Assembly (NCBI GenBank): GCA_024698965.1
Contig: JAILQM010000020.1
Coordinates: 1 to 64,000 of the forward strand
From: Eubacterium sp.
Lineage (GTDB): Bacteria; Bacillota; Clostridia; Lachnospirales; Lachnospiraceae
Length of the DNA: 64,000 nt
Reading direction: 5' to 3'
Within the stretch, counting starts at the first letter, position 1. Each line of letters starts with the position of its first letter. The translations under genes and the position numbers were made by a program. A model generated the notes under the pieces. It was given only the letters and a program-made list of their open reading frames with translations. It did no database searches and had not been told where the DNA came from. Below, in pieces: positions 26,651-36,601 of this stretch.

Positions 26651-29065
26651 ATGCAGTATAAAAAATTCAAAAGAGTACTTGCCTGCATGATGGCGGCAGC
26701 GATGGTACTTACAGCTGCACCTGTAACAGCGCTTAACGGAAACGTTGTTATGGCTGAGGATACGGCTACCGTTTATACGGGCGTAACGAAGATTTCAAAT
26801 CTTCTTACAACAGAAAATCCTGCAAATGCAGCTGATTCTACCGATACTGTAAACGGTGTGGATTACTACGGAGCTACACTTACAATCGGCGGAACAGAGA
26901 CTACAGTCGGTACAGAAGGAGAAACTCTTATCACAATCGTTAATTCGAGCGGTAAAGAGGTAGCACCTACGGAAGGTATGACAGGTTCATATACCGTATA
27001 TGTAACAGAATATCTTTCATCAGACGCAATCGGTTCATGGAGCGGACTTACAAAGTTCGGCTACAGAGCAGCAGCTGTATTTAAAGACGGTGCTGAAGTT
27101 GTTGCGAGCTCAGCCGAGAAAGCACTCGGATCTGCTACAATAAGCGGTTCTACAATTAAGAATGCTGTTGTAAATGCGGTAACAAGCGGATTTTCTGCAG
27201 CTATTAACTTAGGTGGCGGAGATCTTACACTTGAGAATGCAACAATTACAATGAATTCTGACAGTGACGGACAGGATGTAAACGACTTTGCAGGTTACGG
27301 TGCAGCGGTAGCTACATACGGAACAGGTGCAGACGATACAACAACCGTTACAACAATCGAAGATTCGTCAATTGTTACAACAGGTGTTGCCAAGCTTGCA
27401 ACCTTCGTTGATAACGGAGCTAATCTCATTGTAAAGGATTCAACTCTTAAATCAAACGGCGGAACAATTTATTCTAACTATAAATCAACCGCAAACCAGT
27501 CACTTATGATTAACCCACCATGGGTATTGGGTATCACAGGATCTGTAAGAACAACTAACGTAATGGGTGAAAATACTGCAGCCCTTTATCAGGATTCTAC
27601 AATTGAATCTGCTAACTGGGGAGCAATTTCATCTGACTCAGGTTCTTACATGAACATACTTGCACTTAACGATACAGTTAAGGTTGACGGTTCAGGATAC
27701 GGTGCTTATGTAATCGGTGATACAACTGTTGAAGATTATGTCGGTACATCATTTGATGTTCAGACCTATGCAATTATTATGACAGGTGGTACAGCAAATC
27801 TCAGAAGTTCTGTAAAGGGCCAGACATATACTCTTAAAGACCTTAAGACAGGCACAGAGACTGTTGCAACAACAACAGCTTCAAAGAGTGCAAACTCTTC
27901 TGTAGTATCAGAAAACTTTGGATTTATGTTCCATGCAAACGGTACATCAAATCTTAATGAGCTCAACATTGAGAGCGGTACTACAATTGATACAGGTAAA
28001 GCAACACTTCTTTACAAGAAGGTTAACAACACTACAAATATTGATGATGCTACAATCACATCAGACAACGATGTTCTTCTTCAGATCATCGATAATGATG
28101 ATGATGCTGTTGGAGCATTCATGGATGAAGTATTCGGTATGCCTACATTCAACTACTCATTTACAGAGAGCGACGGATGGTCAAATACTTGGGGACAGAC
28201 CTATGTTGCTACAGTAAATATGTGGGGTGAGATGGGACCTGAAAACTACACAGATGCTCTTAACATCACTAATTCTACAATTACAGGTGATGTATTTAAC
28301 GCATCAGGTTACTCAAGTGCTAACCCGGGAGCTATTCTTACTGTAACACTCGGAGAAGGTGCTAACCTTACATCTGCAATTACAGAGGCTGCTTACCAGC
28401 ATACATATAAGACATTTACATATTATGATGAGTCAAACGGCTTTGATTATGATACAGCTGCAGCTGCAGCTACAAAGCTTGGTGATGTTCAGAACCTTCC
28501 TGCAGCAAACTCTGCATCTACTACAAATGTAGTACTTACAGATGATGCGGTATGGACACTTAAGAGCACATCTTCATCAGCTGTTTATGCTTCGGACGGA
28601 GGATCTACAGTTGCCGATGCGGCTACTTACAATGAGTTCTACATTGACTCACTTTCAATTTCCGACAGCGCTAAGGTTGTAATTCCTGCAGGAATCACTC
28701 TTCATGTAGGAAGCCTTACATACGGAAGCTCATCAGAGGATGTTACCCTTGACGCTTCTACAGTAACTTCAATCGGAACTGTTAAGACTATTAAGGCTGC
28801 TGCAAAATCCAAGAAGAGAGCAACAGTTAAATGGTCTTCTGTGGCAAACGCTACATTCTATCAGGTACAGTACTCTACATCTTCTAAGTTTACTAAGAAG
28901 ACAACAAAGACTGTAAACGTAACAAGCGGAAGAAGCACAACACTTAAGAAGCTTACAGCAGGTAAGAAGTATTATGTACGTGTAAGAGCTATCTATAAAT
29001 CAGACAGCGGAAAGCTCATCGGTTCATGGAGCTCTACAGTAAAGAAATTTACAGCTAAAAAATAA
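26651..29065 (+). CDS. Large secreted repeat protein with C-terminal fibronectin type III domain
   Basis: An 804-residue exported protein. The ATG at 26651 has AGGAGG 7 bases upstream and begins a clear signal peptide (MQYKKFKRVLACMMAAAMVL...). The centre is rich in Thr, Ser, Asn and Gly with many short strand-turn units (for example TIKNAV, LTLENATITMNS, SIVTTG), suggesting a right-handed beta-helix. The last 90 residues (KKRATVKWSSVANATFYQVQYS...GKKYYVRVRAIY) are a fibronectin type III domain. No sortase motif or S-layer domain is seen. It shares distinctive motifs with the lipoprotein encoded next. Function unknown; a cell-surface or adhesive role is only inferred. Confidence 0.8.
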   Translation: MQYKKFKRVLACMMAAAMVLTAAPVTALNGNVVMAEDTATVYTGVTKISNLLTTENPANAADSTDTVNGVDYYGATLTIGGTETTVGTEGETLITIVNSSGKEVAPTEGMTGSYTVYVTEYLSSDAIGSWSGLTKFGYRAAAVFKDGAEVVASSAEKALGSATISGSTIKNAVVNAVTSGFSAAINLGGGDLTLENATITMNSDSDGQDVNDFAGYGAAVATYGTGADDTTTVTTIEDSSIVTTGVAKLATFVDNGANLIVKDSTLKSNGGTIYSNYKSTANQSLMINPPWVLGITGSVRTTNVMGENTAALYQDSTIESANWGAISSDSGSYMNILALNDTVKVDGSGYGAYVIGDTTVEDYVGTSFDVQTYAIIMTGGTANLRSSVKGQTYTLKDLKTGTETVATTTASKSANSSVVSENFGFMFHANGTSNLNELNIESGTTIDTGKATLLYKKVNNTTNIDDATITSDNDVLLQIIDNDDDAVGAFMDEVFGMPTFNYSFTESDGWSNTWGQTYVATVNMWGEMGPENYTDALNITNSTITGDVFNASGYSSANPGAILTVTLGEGANLTSAITEAAYQHTYKTFTYYDESNGFDYDTAAAAATKLGDVQNLPAANSASTTNVVLTDDAVWTLKSTSSSAVYASDGGSTVADAATYNEFYIDSLSISDSAKVVIPAGITLHVGSLTYGSSSEDVTLDASTVTSIGTVKTIKAAAKSKKRATVKWSSVANATFYQVQYSTSSKFTKKTTKTVNVTSGRSTTLKKLTAGKKYYVRVRAIYKSDSGKLIGSWSSTVKKFTAKK

Positions 29066-29105
29066 TACTTATATTTAATTCGGTATTTATTACCAAAGGG
29101 GGAAT

Positions 29106-29142
29106 GGGAGAGTATGGATCTTATTCCGTATTCTCCCTTTTT
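29106..29142 (+). terminator. Rho-independent terminator between the two secreted repeat proteins
   Basis: A 13-pair stem (arm GGGAGAGTATGGA, with two G-U pairs) is followed by TTTTT. Confidence 0.82.
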
Positions 29143-29170
29143 CTATATATGTTAAAGGAGGGATTTTATT

Positions 29171-31327
29171 ATGAACAGGAAAAAAGCGTTAGCTGTCATT
29201 ATGACATGCGCAATGCTTGGCGCGCTGGCGGCCTGTGGCAATTCGGCTCAGACTGAAAGCGGTGCGGCAACGGAAACTGCGGAGGTTACATCCGAAGCGG
29301 CTTTCGAAGAGGAGGTAGTACCTAATTATATCGGTACTCTCATTCCGACTTTTGCGAAGAGAGTAAACGATTCTTATACTCTTGGACTTTATGTACAGGG
29401 TAACGAGGTTGTTGAAGATTATTCATACCTTGGAGAATTTGCCGAAGCTACAGAAGAAGGAGTTAATATTTCCGATATAGCTATTGAAGCTGAAGGAAGC
29501 GGATTTACAGCTCTTGCCATTCAAAGAACTGAAGCTGACGAAGCTTCAACTGTTAATCTTTCTAATGTAGACATCACACTTACCGATGCATCTGATGACG
29601 GATCCAATGTTTCTGACTTTACCGGACTCGGAGCTGCACTTGTAGCATCGGGAGCTACAGAGACAGATCACATTAAACTCAATATCGACGGAATGAACCT
29701 TACAACAACAGGTTTTGAGCGTGACGGTATTATTGTTGATGATTATGCGGATGCGGTAGTTGAGAATTCTAACATTGTTGTAAACGGAAACGATCCTTTA
29801 AACAATGCTTATGATGGTTATATTAACAGTGCGAACCAGGCACTCATGCTTTCGCCGCCATGGATTTTAGGTATCCAGGGAGGAGCAAGAGCGGCTAACG
29901 TACTTGGTGACTACAGCTCACTTACAATAGCTGATTCTTATGTTGAATCGGGAGCATGGGCAGTGCTTTCCACAGATGATTGTACAGAGCCTACAATTAA
30001 CGTTATTAATTCAGAGCTTGCTATAGCTACAGCAGATTCGGAGTATGGTTTAAACGGCGGAGCTGAGCTTTTCGGTTATGATTATAACTATGGTTCGGGT
30101 TACGGTACATATAATATCGGAGCTTCCAACGAGTACTTCTACGGTGCAACATTTACAGGTGTTACAGAAGCTACAATTATGACAGGTACCGGCGAGATGT
30201 ATTTCGGACCTTCTTCGGACGGACTTACCGTAAATGACGGTACAGGAAATGAAGTGTATACTTATTCGGGAGAAGCAAAGGATACCGTTGTAAACGGTGT
30301 ATTCGGTCTTATGGATCATCAGAGCGGTACAGCTACTCTTGATGCGGGCTCTGTATGGAATACAGAAGATGCGGTTATTCTTAAGAAAGGTTCCGGAGAA
30401 TCTACATACACGGTAACAGGTGCAGAGCTTAATTCAAACAGCGGCGTTCTTTTCCAGCTTATGGATGATGATGACGGATACGGAACAAGCGCTTTTGAAT
30501 CTGCTGCAACAGCATTTAACGGAGATGCATTCGGAATGCCTTCATTCCCAAGCGGATGGACAGATCTTAACGCTGCAGGACTTCCTTCTGCATCAGGATC
30601 GCTTTCGGAAGGCGGAGTTGTAACTTCAACACTTAACTTATCCGACAGCACATATTCCGGAAATATCTATAACGGTTCGGGATCGGGTAAGGATAAAGAC
30701 GCTACAGGACTTGCTGTAAATCTTACAAACGCAACTTTAGACGGAGCAATTTCTTCTACAGAGGCTGTTCACGGACTTCCTTATACAGAAGAAGCTGCTT
30801 CATATCTTGACAATCTTGCAGCTACATACAACGATTCATACAATGTTCAGGGTGATGAGGGAAGCCTTGATGCAGACGGTGGATACGGAGTTACATACGC
30901 ACTTTTAGATGCTGAAGGAAATGTAACCGAAGATGCTGCAAATGCTGCATACATTCAGCTCTTAGAGTATACAATGAATGAATATTATATTCAGGGTCAT
31001 ATGGTTAACTTTGCAGCAGCTGCCGGAAGCGTTGAAGTAACTGTTGATAATTCGACATGGAATGTGACGGAAGATTCTTATATTTCATATCTTAATGTTG
31101 CAGAAGGCTCTACAGTAACTGTTGCAGACGGTGCTACACTTTATATTGCCGGCAAAGCCTACACAGGAACTGTAGAAGCCGGTGAGTACGGTGAAGTATT
31201 CGTTGCCGAAGAAGGCGGAGAAGAAGGAATGATGATGGGACCTATGGAAGAGGAAACAGAAGAGACTACAGAAGTTCCTGAAATCAACATTACAAACACT
31301 GTACAGCTTAAAGTTTACAAAAAATAA
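29171..31327 (+). CDS. Large lipoprotein, predicted beta-helix, paralogue of the upstream protein
   Basis: A 718-residue lipoprotein: signal peptide MNRKKALAVIMTCAMLGALAAC with acylated Cys22, then an acidic Ala/Thr/Glu linker. The body has many strand-turn units and aligns by eye with the preceding protein: NQALMLSPPWILGIQG matches NQSLMINPPWVLGITG, and DGSNVSDFTGLGAALVASG matches DGQDVNDFAGYGAAVATYG. It lacks the fibronectin domain and ends in an acidic Glu/Met/Thr stretch and ITNTVQLKVYKK. Its retention at the membrane versus release of its neighbour suggests related but spatially distinct roles. Function unknown. Confidence 0.8.
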   Translation: MNRKKALAVIMTCAMLGALAACGNSAQTESGAATETAEVTSEAAFEEEVVPNYIGTLIPTFAKRVNDSYTLGLYVQGNEVVEDYSYLGEFAEATEEGVNISDIAIEAEGSGFTALAIQRTEADEASTVNLSNVDITLTDASDDGSNVSDFTGLGAALVASGATETDHIKLNIDGMNLTTTGFERDGIIVDDYADAVVENSNIVVNGNDPLNNAYDGYINSANQALMLSPPWILGIQGGARAANVLGDYSSLTIADSYVESGAWAVLSTDDCTEPTINVINSELAIATADSEYGLNGGAELFGYDYNYGSGYGTYNIGASNEYFYGATFTGVTEATIMTGTGEMYFGPSSDGLTVNDGTGNEVYTYSGEAKDTVVNGVFGLMDHQSGTATLDAGSVWNTEDAVILKKGSGESTYTVTGAELNSNSGVLFQLMDDDDGYGTSAFESAATAFNGDAFGMPSFPSGWTDLNAAGLPSASGSLSEGGVVTSTLNLSDSTYSGNIYNGSGSGKDKDATGLAVNLTNATLDGAISSTEAVHGLPYTEEAASYLDNLAATYNDSYNVQGDEGSLDADGGYGVTYALLDAEGNVTEDAANAAYIQLLEYTMNEYYIQGHMVNFAAAAGSVEVTVDNSTWNVTEDSYISYLNVAEGSTVTVADGATLYIAGKAYTGTVEAGEYGEVFVAEEGGEEGMMMGPMEEETEETTEVPEINITNTVQLKVYKK

Positions 31328-31345
31328 TCAATAAAATTATTTTTA

Positions 31346-31377
31346 GGGCGGATAGTCATTGCTATCCGCTCTTTTTT
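31346..31377 (+). terminator. Rho-independent terminator after the lipoprotein
   Basis: The stem GCGGATAG/CTATCCGC has a six-base loop and is followed by TTTTTT. Confidence 0.88.
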
Positions 31378-31439
31378 ATGTTAGAATGTCTTGAAAGAAA
31401 AGAGACTCTATATCAGTCGAATTATATTTTGATGTTTTC

Positions 31440-31465
31440 AAAAAAAAGCTTACGCTTTTTTTTTT
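31440..31465 (+). promoter_or_regulatory. A8-GC-TTAC-GC-T10 hairpin upstream of carA
   Basis: A ten-pair, almost purely A-T stem with a TTAC loop lies 61 bases before the carA start. It could be a weak terminator or attenuator. No promoter or PyrR-binding consensus could be assigned in the 150 bases around it. Confidence 0.4.
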
Positions 31466-31526
31466 GGAAAAATGCAAATGGAAGCAATTTGATAATTAAC
31501 ATATATTAAAGAAAGTGGGGAAAGCA

Positions 31527-32600
31527 ATGAAAGCATTTCTGATTCTTGAAGATGGCACAGTTTTTGAAGGCAAAAGTATCGGTTCAACGAGAGAAGTTAT
31601 TAGCGAAATAGTGTTTAATACTTCAATGACCGGTTATTTGGAAGTATTAACCGATCCTTCCTATGCCGGACAGGCTGTTGTTATGACTTATCCATTGATT
31701 GGCAATTACGGTATTTGTGCCGAAGATATGGAGTCGGCTAAACCGTGGCCGGACGGATATATTGTTCGTGAGCTTTCCAGAAACCACAGCAACTTCAGAA
31801 GTGAAGGCAGTATTCAGGATTTTCTGTCCAAAAACGATATACCGGGTATTTGCGGAATTGACACAAGAGCTCTTACAAAGCTCCTTCGTGACAAGGGAAC
31901 AATGAACGGCATGATTACAACAAACGAAAATTACAGTCTTGATGAAATTATTCCTAAATTAAAAGAATATGAAACAGGTAATGTTGTTGACAAGGTTACC
32001 TGCAGTGAAAAATATACTCTTAAAGGAGACGGATATAAGGTTGCTCTCCTTGATTTTGGTGCAAAGAAAAACATTGCCAAATCGCTTAACGAGAGAGGAT
32101 GTAATGTAACCGTTTATCCGGCACATACATCAGCCAAAGAAATTCTTGCTCAAAATCCTGACGGCATAATGCTTTCAAACGGCCCGGGAGATCCTGCGGT
32201 ATGTACGGATATAATTAAAGAAGTAAAAGAGCTTTATGATTCGGATGTTCCGATTTTTGCAATTTGCCTCGGTCATCAGCTCATGGCTCTTGCGACAGGT
32301 GCTACAACTCATAAGCTTAAATACGGTCACAGAGGCGGAAATCATCCGGTAAGAGATCTTGAAACCGGAAAGGTTTATATCTCTTCACAAAACCACGGCT
32401 ATGTGGTTGATACGGAAAATCTCGATGAGAAAATTGCCGTACCTGCTTTTGAGAATGTAAACGACGGTACAAACGAAGGACTTAAATACACAGGCAAAAA
32501 CATCTATACGGTGCAGTTCCATCCGGAAGCATGCCCGGGTCCTTTAGACAGCGGATATTTGTTTGATAAATTTATTAATATGATGGGAGGAGCAAAATAA
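31527..32600 (+). CDS. carA: Carbamoyl-phosphate synthase small subunit
   Basis: Glutaminase subunit that channels ammonia to CarB for pyrimidine and arginine synthesis. The N-terminal domain ([17 protein letters not shown]...[19 protein letters not shown]) precedes a class I amidotransferase domain with the nucleophile Cys in [13 protein letters not shown] and the His-Glu pair in [14 protein letters not shown] 31527 is preferred over GTG 31515 because the purine-rich GTGGGGA lies just upstream of it; 357 residues. The stop overlaps the carB start (TAATG). Confidence 0.96.
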   Translation: MKAFLILEDGTVFEGKSIGSTREVISEIVFNTSMTGYLEVLTDPSYAGQAVVMTYPLIGNYGICAEDMESAKPWPDGYIVRELSRNHSNFRSEGSIQDFLSKNDIPGICGIDTRALTKLLRDKGTMNGMITTNENYSLDEIIPKLKEYETGNVVDKVTCSEKYTLKGDGYKVALLDFGAKKNIAKSLNERGCNVTVYPAHTSAKEILAQNPDGIMLSNGPGDPAVCTDIIKEVKELYDSDVPIFAICLGHQLMALATGATTHKLKYGHRGGNHPVRDLETGKVYISSQNHGYVVDTENLDEKIAVPAFENVNDGTNEGLKYTGKNIYTVQFHPEACPGPLDSGYLFDKFINMMGGAK

Positions 32601-35600
32601 TGCCAAGAAATAATAACATAAAAAAAGTAATGGTAATAGGCTCCGGCCCAATTGTAATCGGTCAGGCCGCAGAGTTTGACTATGCGGGTACACAGGCCTG
32701 CCGTTCTCTTAAAGAAGAGGGATGCGAGGTTGTACTTGTAAACTCCAATCCTGCAACAATCATGACCGATAAAGATATCGCAGATCAGGTTTATATCGAG
32801 CCTTTAACAGTTCCTGTTCTTGAGAGAATAATTGCCAAGGAAAAACCGGACTCACTTCTTCCTACCTTAGGTGGTCAGGCCGGACTTAACCTCGGTATGG
32901 AACTTGAAGAGAAGGGAATACTTGAAAAATACGGAGTTAAGCTCATAGGTACAACTTCTCTTACGATTAAAAAGGCAGAAGACCGTCAGGAATTTAAAGA
33001 TACTATGGAAAAAATCGGCGAGCCTTGCGCGCCGTCTACAGTAGTGGAAAATGTGCAGGACGGTATTAAGTTCGCTCAGGAGATAGGCTATCCGATAGTT
33101 TTAAGACCTGCTTATACCTTGGGCGGTTCCGGCGGCGGTATTGCCAAAAACGAGCATGAGCTTGTGGAAATTTTATCCAACGGCCTCAGACTTTCCCGTG
33201 TGGGACAGGTTCTTGTCGAAAGATGTATTTCGGGCTGGAAAGAAATAGAGTACGAGGTAATGCGTGATGCAAACGGCACATGTATTACTGTTTGTAACAT
33301 GGAAAACATAGATCCTGTAGGTGTTCATACAGGAGATTCTATAGTTGTTGCTCCTTCTCAGACATTGGGAGACAAGGAGCATCAGATGCTCAGAAGTTCG
33401 GCTCTTAACATTATTAACGAGCTTGGAATTACAGGCGGTTGTAATGTGCAGTATGCACTTAACCCTGAGTCATTTGAATACTGCGTAATTGAGGTTAACC
33501 CTCGTGTCAGCCGTTCATCGGCTCTTGCTTCAAAGGCAACAGGTTATCCGATTGCAAAAGTTACAGCAAAGATTGCTCTCGGATACAACCTTGATGAAAT
33601 TATTAACTCAATCACGGGTAAGACATATGCGTCCTTTGAGCCTATGCTTGACTACTGCGTTGTTAAATTCCCGAGACTTCCGTTTGATAAATTCCTTACC
33701 GCTAAGCGTCAGCTTACCACTCAGATGAAGGCTACAGGTGAGGTAATGAGTATCTGCACAAACTTTGAAGGTGCACTTATGAAGTCCCTTCGTTCTTTGG
33801 AGCAGCATGTAGATTCTCTTATGTCATACGACTTTACAAATCTTTCGGATGATGAACTCGACAAGCAGCTTTACGTTGTCGATGACAGAAGAATATTTGT
33901 AATAGCGGAAGCTTTAAGAAGAGGCGTTTCTTATGAGCATATTCATGAGATTACAATGATAGATGAGTGGTTCATCGATAAGCTTGCTATTTTGACAGAA
34001 ATGGAAAAAGCTCTTAAAGACGGACCTTTGACTGTCGAGCTTTTAAAAGAAGCTAAGAGAATAGAGTTCCCTGATAACGTTATCTCATCTCTTACAGGAA
34101 AGAGCGAAGATGAGATTAAAAAAATGCGTTATGATAACGGAATCTGCGCATCGTTTAAGATGGTTGATACATGTGCGGCTGAGTTCGAAGCTACAACTCC
34201 TTATTATTACTCGTGCTTCGACGGAGAAAATGAGGCTGTTGAAACAAGACCTGAAAAGAAGGTTCTTGTACTTGGATCCGGTCCGATCAGAATCGGTCAG
34301 GGTATTGAATTTGATTTCTGCTCTGTTCACGCAACTTGGGCATTTTCTCAGGAAGGCTACGAGACAATTATCGTAAACAATAACCCTGAGACTGTTTCGA
34401 CTGACTTTGATATTGCCGATAAGCTTTATTTTGAACCTCTTACACCTGAAGATGTTGAAAATATTGTAAATATAGAAAAACCTGACGGAGCTGTTGTTCA
34501 GTTCGGCGGTCAGACTGCAATTAAGCTTACAGAGTCGCTTATGAAGATGGGCGTGCCTATTTTGGGTACTAAAGCGGAAGATGTAGATGCCGCAGAAGAC
34601 AGAGAACTTTTTGATAAGATCTTGGAGGAGACAAACATTCCTCGTGCAGCAGGCGGAACGGTATATACTGCCGAAGAAGCCAAAGAAGTTGCAAACCGTC
34701 TCGGATATCCGGTACTTGTAAGACCTTCTTACGTACTCGGTGGACAGGGTATGCAGATCGCGATTTCGGATGATGATATAGAAGAGTTCATGGGTGTTAT
34801 CAATCAGTATGAGCAGGATCACCCGATTCTCGTAGATAAATATCTCGAAGGCAAGGAAATAGAAGTAGATGCCGTTTGCGACGGACAAGACATTCTTATC
34901 CCGGGTATAATGGAGCATATAGAGCGTACCGGTGTACATTCCGGCGACTCAATTTCGGTATATCCTGCACCTTCACTTACGGATGAAGTAAGAGATATGA
35001 TAGTGGATTACACCGGAAGACTTGCAAGAGCCCTTCATGTAATCGGACTTATAAATATACAGTTTATTGTAATGGACGGACAGGTTTATGTTATTGAGGT
35101 AAACCCCAGATCATCAAGAACCGTCCCTTATATCAGCAAGGTTACGGGTATTCCGATTGTAAAACTTGCCACAAAGGTTATTATCGGAAATACTTTAAAG
35201 GGACTCGGCTATACTCCGGGACTTGCTCCGGCTGCAGATTATATTGCAATTAAAATGCCTGTATTCTCGTTTGAAAAGCTCAGAGGTGCCGAGATTTCAT
35301 TAGGACCTGAGATGAAGTCTACGGGTGAAGCTTTAGGTATTTCGAAAGATTTTGATACGGCGCTTTATAAGGCGTTCCTTGGCGCAGGTATAAATCTTCC
35401 TAAGCATAAACAGATGATTATTACCGTTAAAGATGCGGATAAAGGAGAAGCCATAGGCGTTGCAAAGCGTTTTGAGGCACTCGGATATAAGATTTATGCG
35501 ACAAGAAGTACTGCGAAAGTCCTTCAGGAAAACGGAGTAAACGCTCTTAGAGTAAACAAGATTTCTCAGGAGTCTCCTAATGTCATGGACCTTATTTTGG

Positions 35601-35803
35601 GACATAAAATTGACCTTATCATTGATACTCCTACAAGGGGAAGAGATAAGACAAGAGACGGATTTCTTATCAGAAGAAACGCAATTGAAACAGGCATCCA
35701 CTGCCTTACATCTTTGGATACTGCAAATGCTCTTGCTCACTCGCTTGAAAGCGTTCATAAAGAGCTTGATGTTGTAGATATTGCGAAGGTAAAGAACATA
35801 TAA
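32600..35803 (+). CDS. carB: Carbamoyl-phosphate synthase large subunit
   Basis: A 1067-residue synthetase of two tandem ATP-grasp halves followed by an allosteric MGS-like domain. The half-sites are recognisable by paired motifs: [21 protein letters not shown] versus [21 protein letters not shown], and [20 protein letters not shown] versus [20 protein letters not shown]. The C-terminal domain begins near [41 protein letters not shown]. Length and domain order are complete. It forms the CarAB complex in the cytoplasm. Confidence 0.97.
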   Translation: MPRNNNIKKVMVIGSGPIVIGQAAEFDYAGTQACRSLKEEGCEVVLVNSNPATIMTDKDIADQVYIEPLTVPVLERIIAKEKPDSLLPTLGGQAGLNLGMELEEKGILEKYGVKLIGTTSLTIKKAEDRQEFKDTMEKIGEPCAPSTVVENVQDGIKFAQEIGYPIVLRPAYTLGGSGGGIAKNEHELVEILSNGLRLSRVGQVLVERCISGWKEIEYEVMRDANGTCITVCNMENIDPVGVHTGDSIVVAPSQTLGDKEHQMLRSSALNIINELGITGGCNVQYALNPESFEYCVIEVNPRVSRSSALASKATGYPIAKVTAKIALGYNLDEIINSITGKTYASFEPMLDYCVVKFPRLPFDKFLTAKRQLTTQMKATGEVMSICTNFEGALMKSLRSLEQHVDSLMSYDFTNLSDDELDKQLYVVDDRRIFVIAEALRRGVSYEHIHEITMIDEWFIDKLAILTEMEKALKDGPLTVELLKEAKRIEFPDNVISSLTGKSEDEIKKMRYDNGICASFKMVDTCAAEFEATTPYYYSCFDGENEAVETRPEKKVLVLGSGPIRIGQGIEFDFCSVHATWAFSQEGYETIIVNNNPETVSTDFDIADKLYFEPLTPEDVENIVNIEKPDGAVVQFGGQTAIKLTESLMKMGVPILGTKAEDVDAAEDRELFDKILEETNIPRAAGGTVYTAEEAKEVANRLGYPVLVRPSYVLGGQGMQIAISDDDIEEFMGVINQYEQDHPILVDKYLEGKEIEVDAVCDGQDILIPGIMEHIERTGVHSGDSISVYPAPSLTDEVRDMIVDYTGRLARALHVIGLINIQFIVMDGQVYVIEVNPRSSRTVPYISKVTGIPIVKLATKVIIGNTLKGLGYTPGLAPAADYIAIKMPVFSFEKLRGAEISLGPEMKSTGEALGISKDFDTALYKAFLGAGINLPKHKQMIITVKDADKGEAIGVAKRFEALGYKIYATRSTAKVLQENGVNALRVNKISQESPNVMDLILGHKIDLIIDTPTRGRDKTRDGFLIRRNAIETGIHCLTSLDTANALAHSLESVHKELDVVDIAKVKNI

Positions 35804-35819
35804 AACAGTGAGGTAAAAT

Positions 35820-36590
35820 ATGCTAACTGTTATAACCTGTATAATTGCCGGTATAGGCGCCGGCGTTGCAACAGGATTTGCAGGTCTTTCGGCAGCAACG
35901 GTAATTACGCCGCTTTTAGTCGGCCTTTTGGGAATAAGGACCTATGATGCTGTTGCAATAGCGCTTGCTTCAGATGTACTTGCATCGGCTGCGGCAGCCT
36001 GGAATTATTATAAACATAAAAATATCGATCTTAAAAACGGTGTGGTAATGATGATGTTTACTATGTTATTTACTCTCATAGGAAGCATTATTGCGGCTTA
36101 TCTTCCTCAGGTTACAATGGGGTGGGTCAGCTTTATTATTACCGGGCTTATGGGAATAAACTTTATTGTAAGACCGTCTCCCGAGGGCAGAAAATGGTCT
36201 ATGGGAGATTCAAATTCCATGAAACAGACCGTAATTAGCGGTGTCTGCGGTATCTATATCGGACTTGTCTGCGGCATTATAGGTGCCGGAGGCGGAATGA
36301 TGATGCTTATGATCCTTACTATTGTTCTCGGATATGAGCTTAAACCTGCAGTTGGAACAAGTACTTTTATTATGACTTTTACTGCCGGTACCGGTGCGAT
36401 TACGCATTTCATGCTCGGTGAAAAACCGAATTTTACAGCGCTTATTCTTTGTATAGTTTTTACTTTGATAGGCTCATGGGTGGCATCTAAAATTGCCAAT
36501 AAGGCAAAGCCCCTTGTACTTAACAGGGTTACGGGTATTATTCTTTTACTCGTGGCTATAAGTATGTCTATTGTAAAATATACTTTATAA
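35820..36590 (+). CDS. TauE/SafE-family membrane transporter
   Basis: A 256-residue integral membrane protein with about eight helices. Two related halves each start with the family glycine motif: GIGAGVATGFAGLSAATVITPLL at the N-terminus and GLVCGIIGAGGGMMMLMILTIVLGY in the second half. TauE/SafE proteins are thought to move sulfite, sulfoacetate or other small organic anions, usually outward. It starts 16 bases after carB and is followed 11 bases later by a sulfotransferase gene, so a link to sulfur-compound handling is plausible but inferred. Confidence 0.85.
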   Translation: MLTVITCIIAGIGAGVATGFAGLSAATVITPLLVGLLGIRTYDAVAIALASDVLASAAAAWNYYKHKNIDLKNGVVMMMFTMLFTLIGSIIAAYLPQVTMGWVSFIITGLMGINFIVRPSPEGRKWSMGDSNSMKQTVISGVCGIYIGLVCGIIGAGGGMMMLMILTIVLGYELKPAVGTSTFIMTFTAGTGAITHFMLGEKPNFTALILCIVFTLIGSWVASKIANKAKPLVLNRVTGIILLLVAISMSIVKYTL

Positions 36591-36601
36591 CGAGGTGACT
36601 T

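Noticed and set aside
31378..31526. PyrR-type attenuator upstream of carA
   Set aside because: No PyrR-binding consensus and no anti-terminator pairing partner could be recognised; only the A/T hairpin is reported.
34085..34939. Long open frame (284 codons) on the minus strand
   Set aside because: It lies wholly inside carB, has a cysteine- and arginine-rich composition without any recognisable domain, and lacks a ribosome binding site; it is an antisense shadow.
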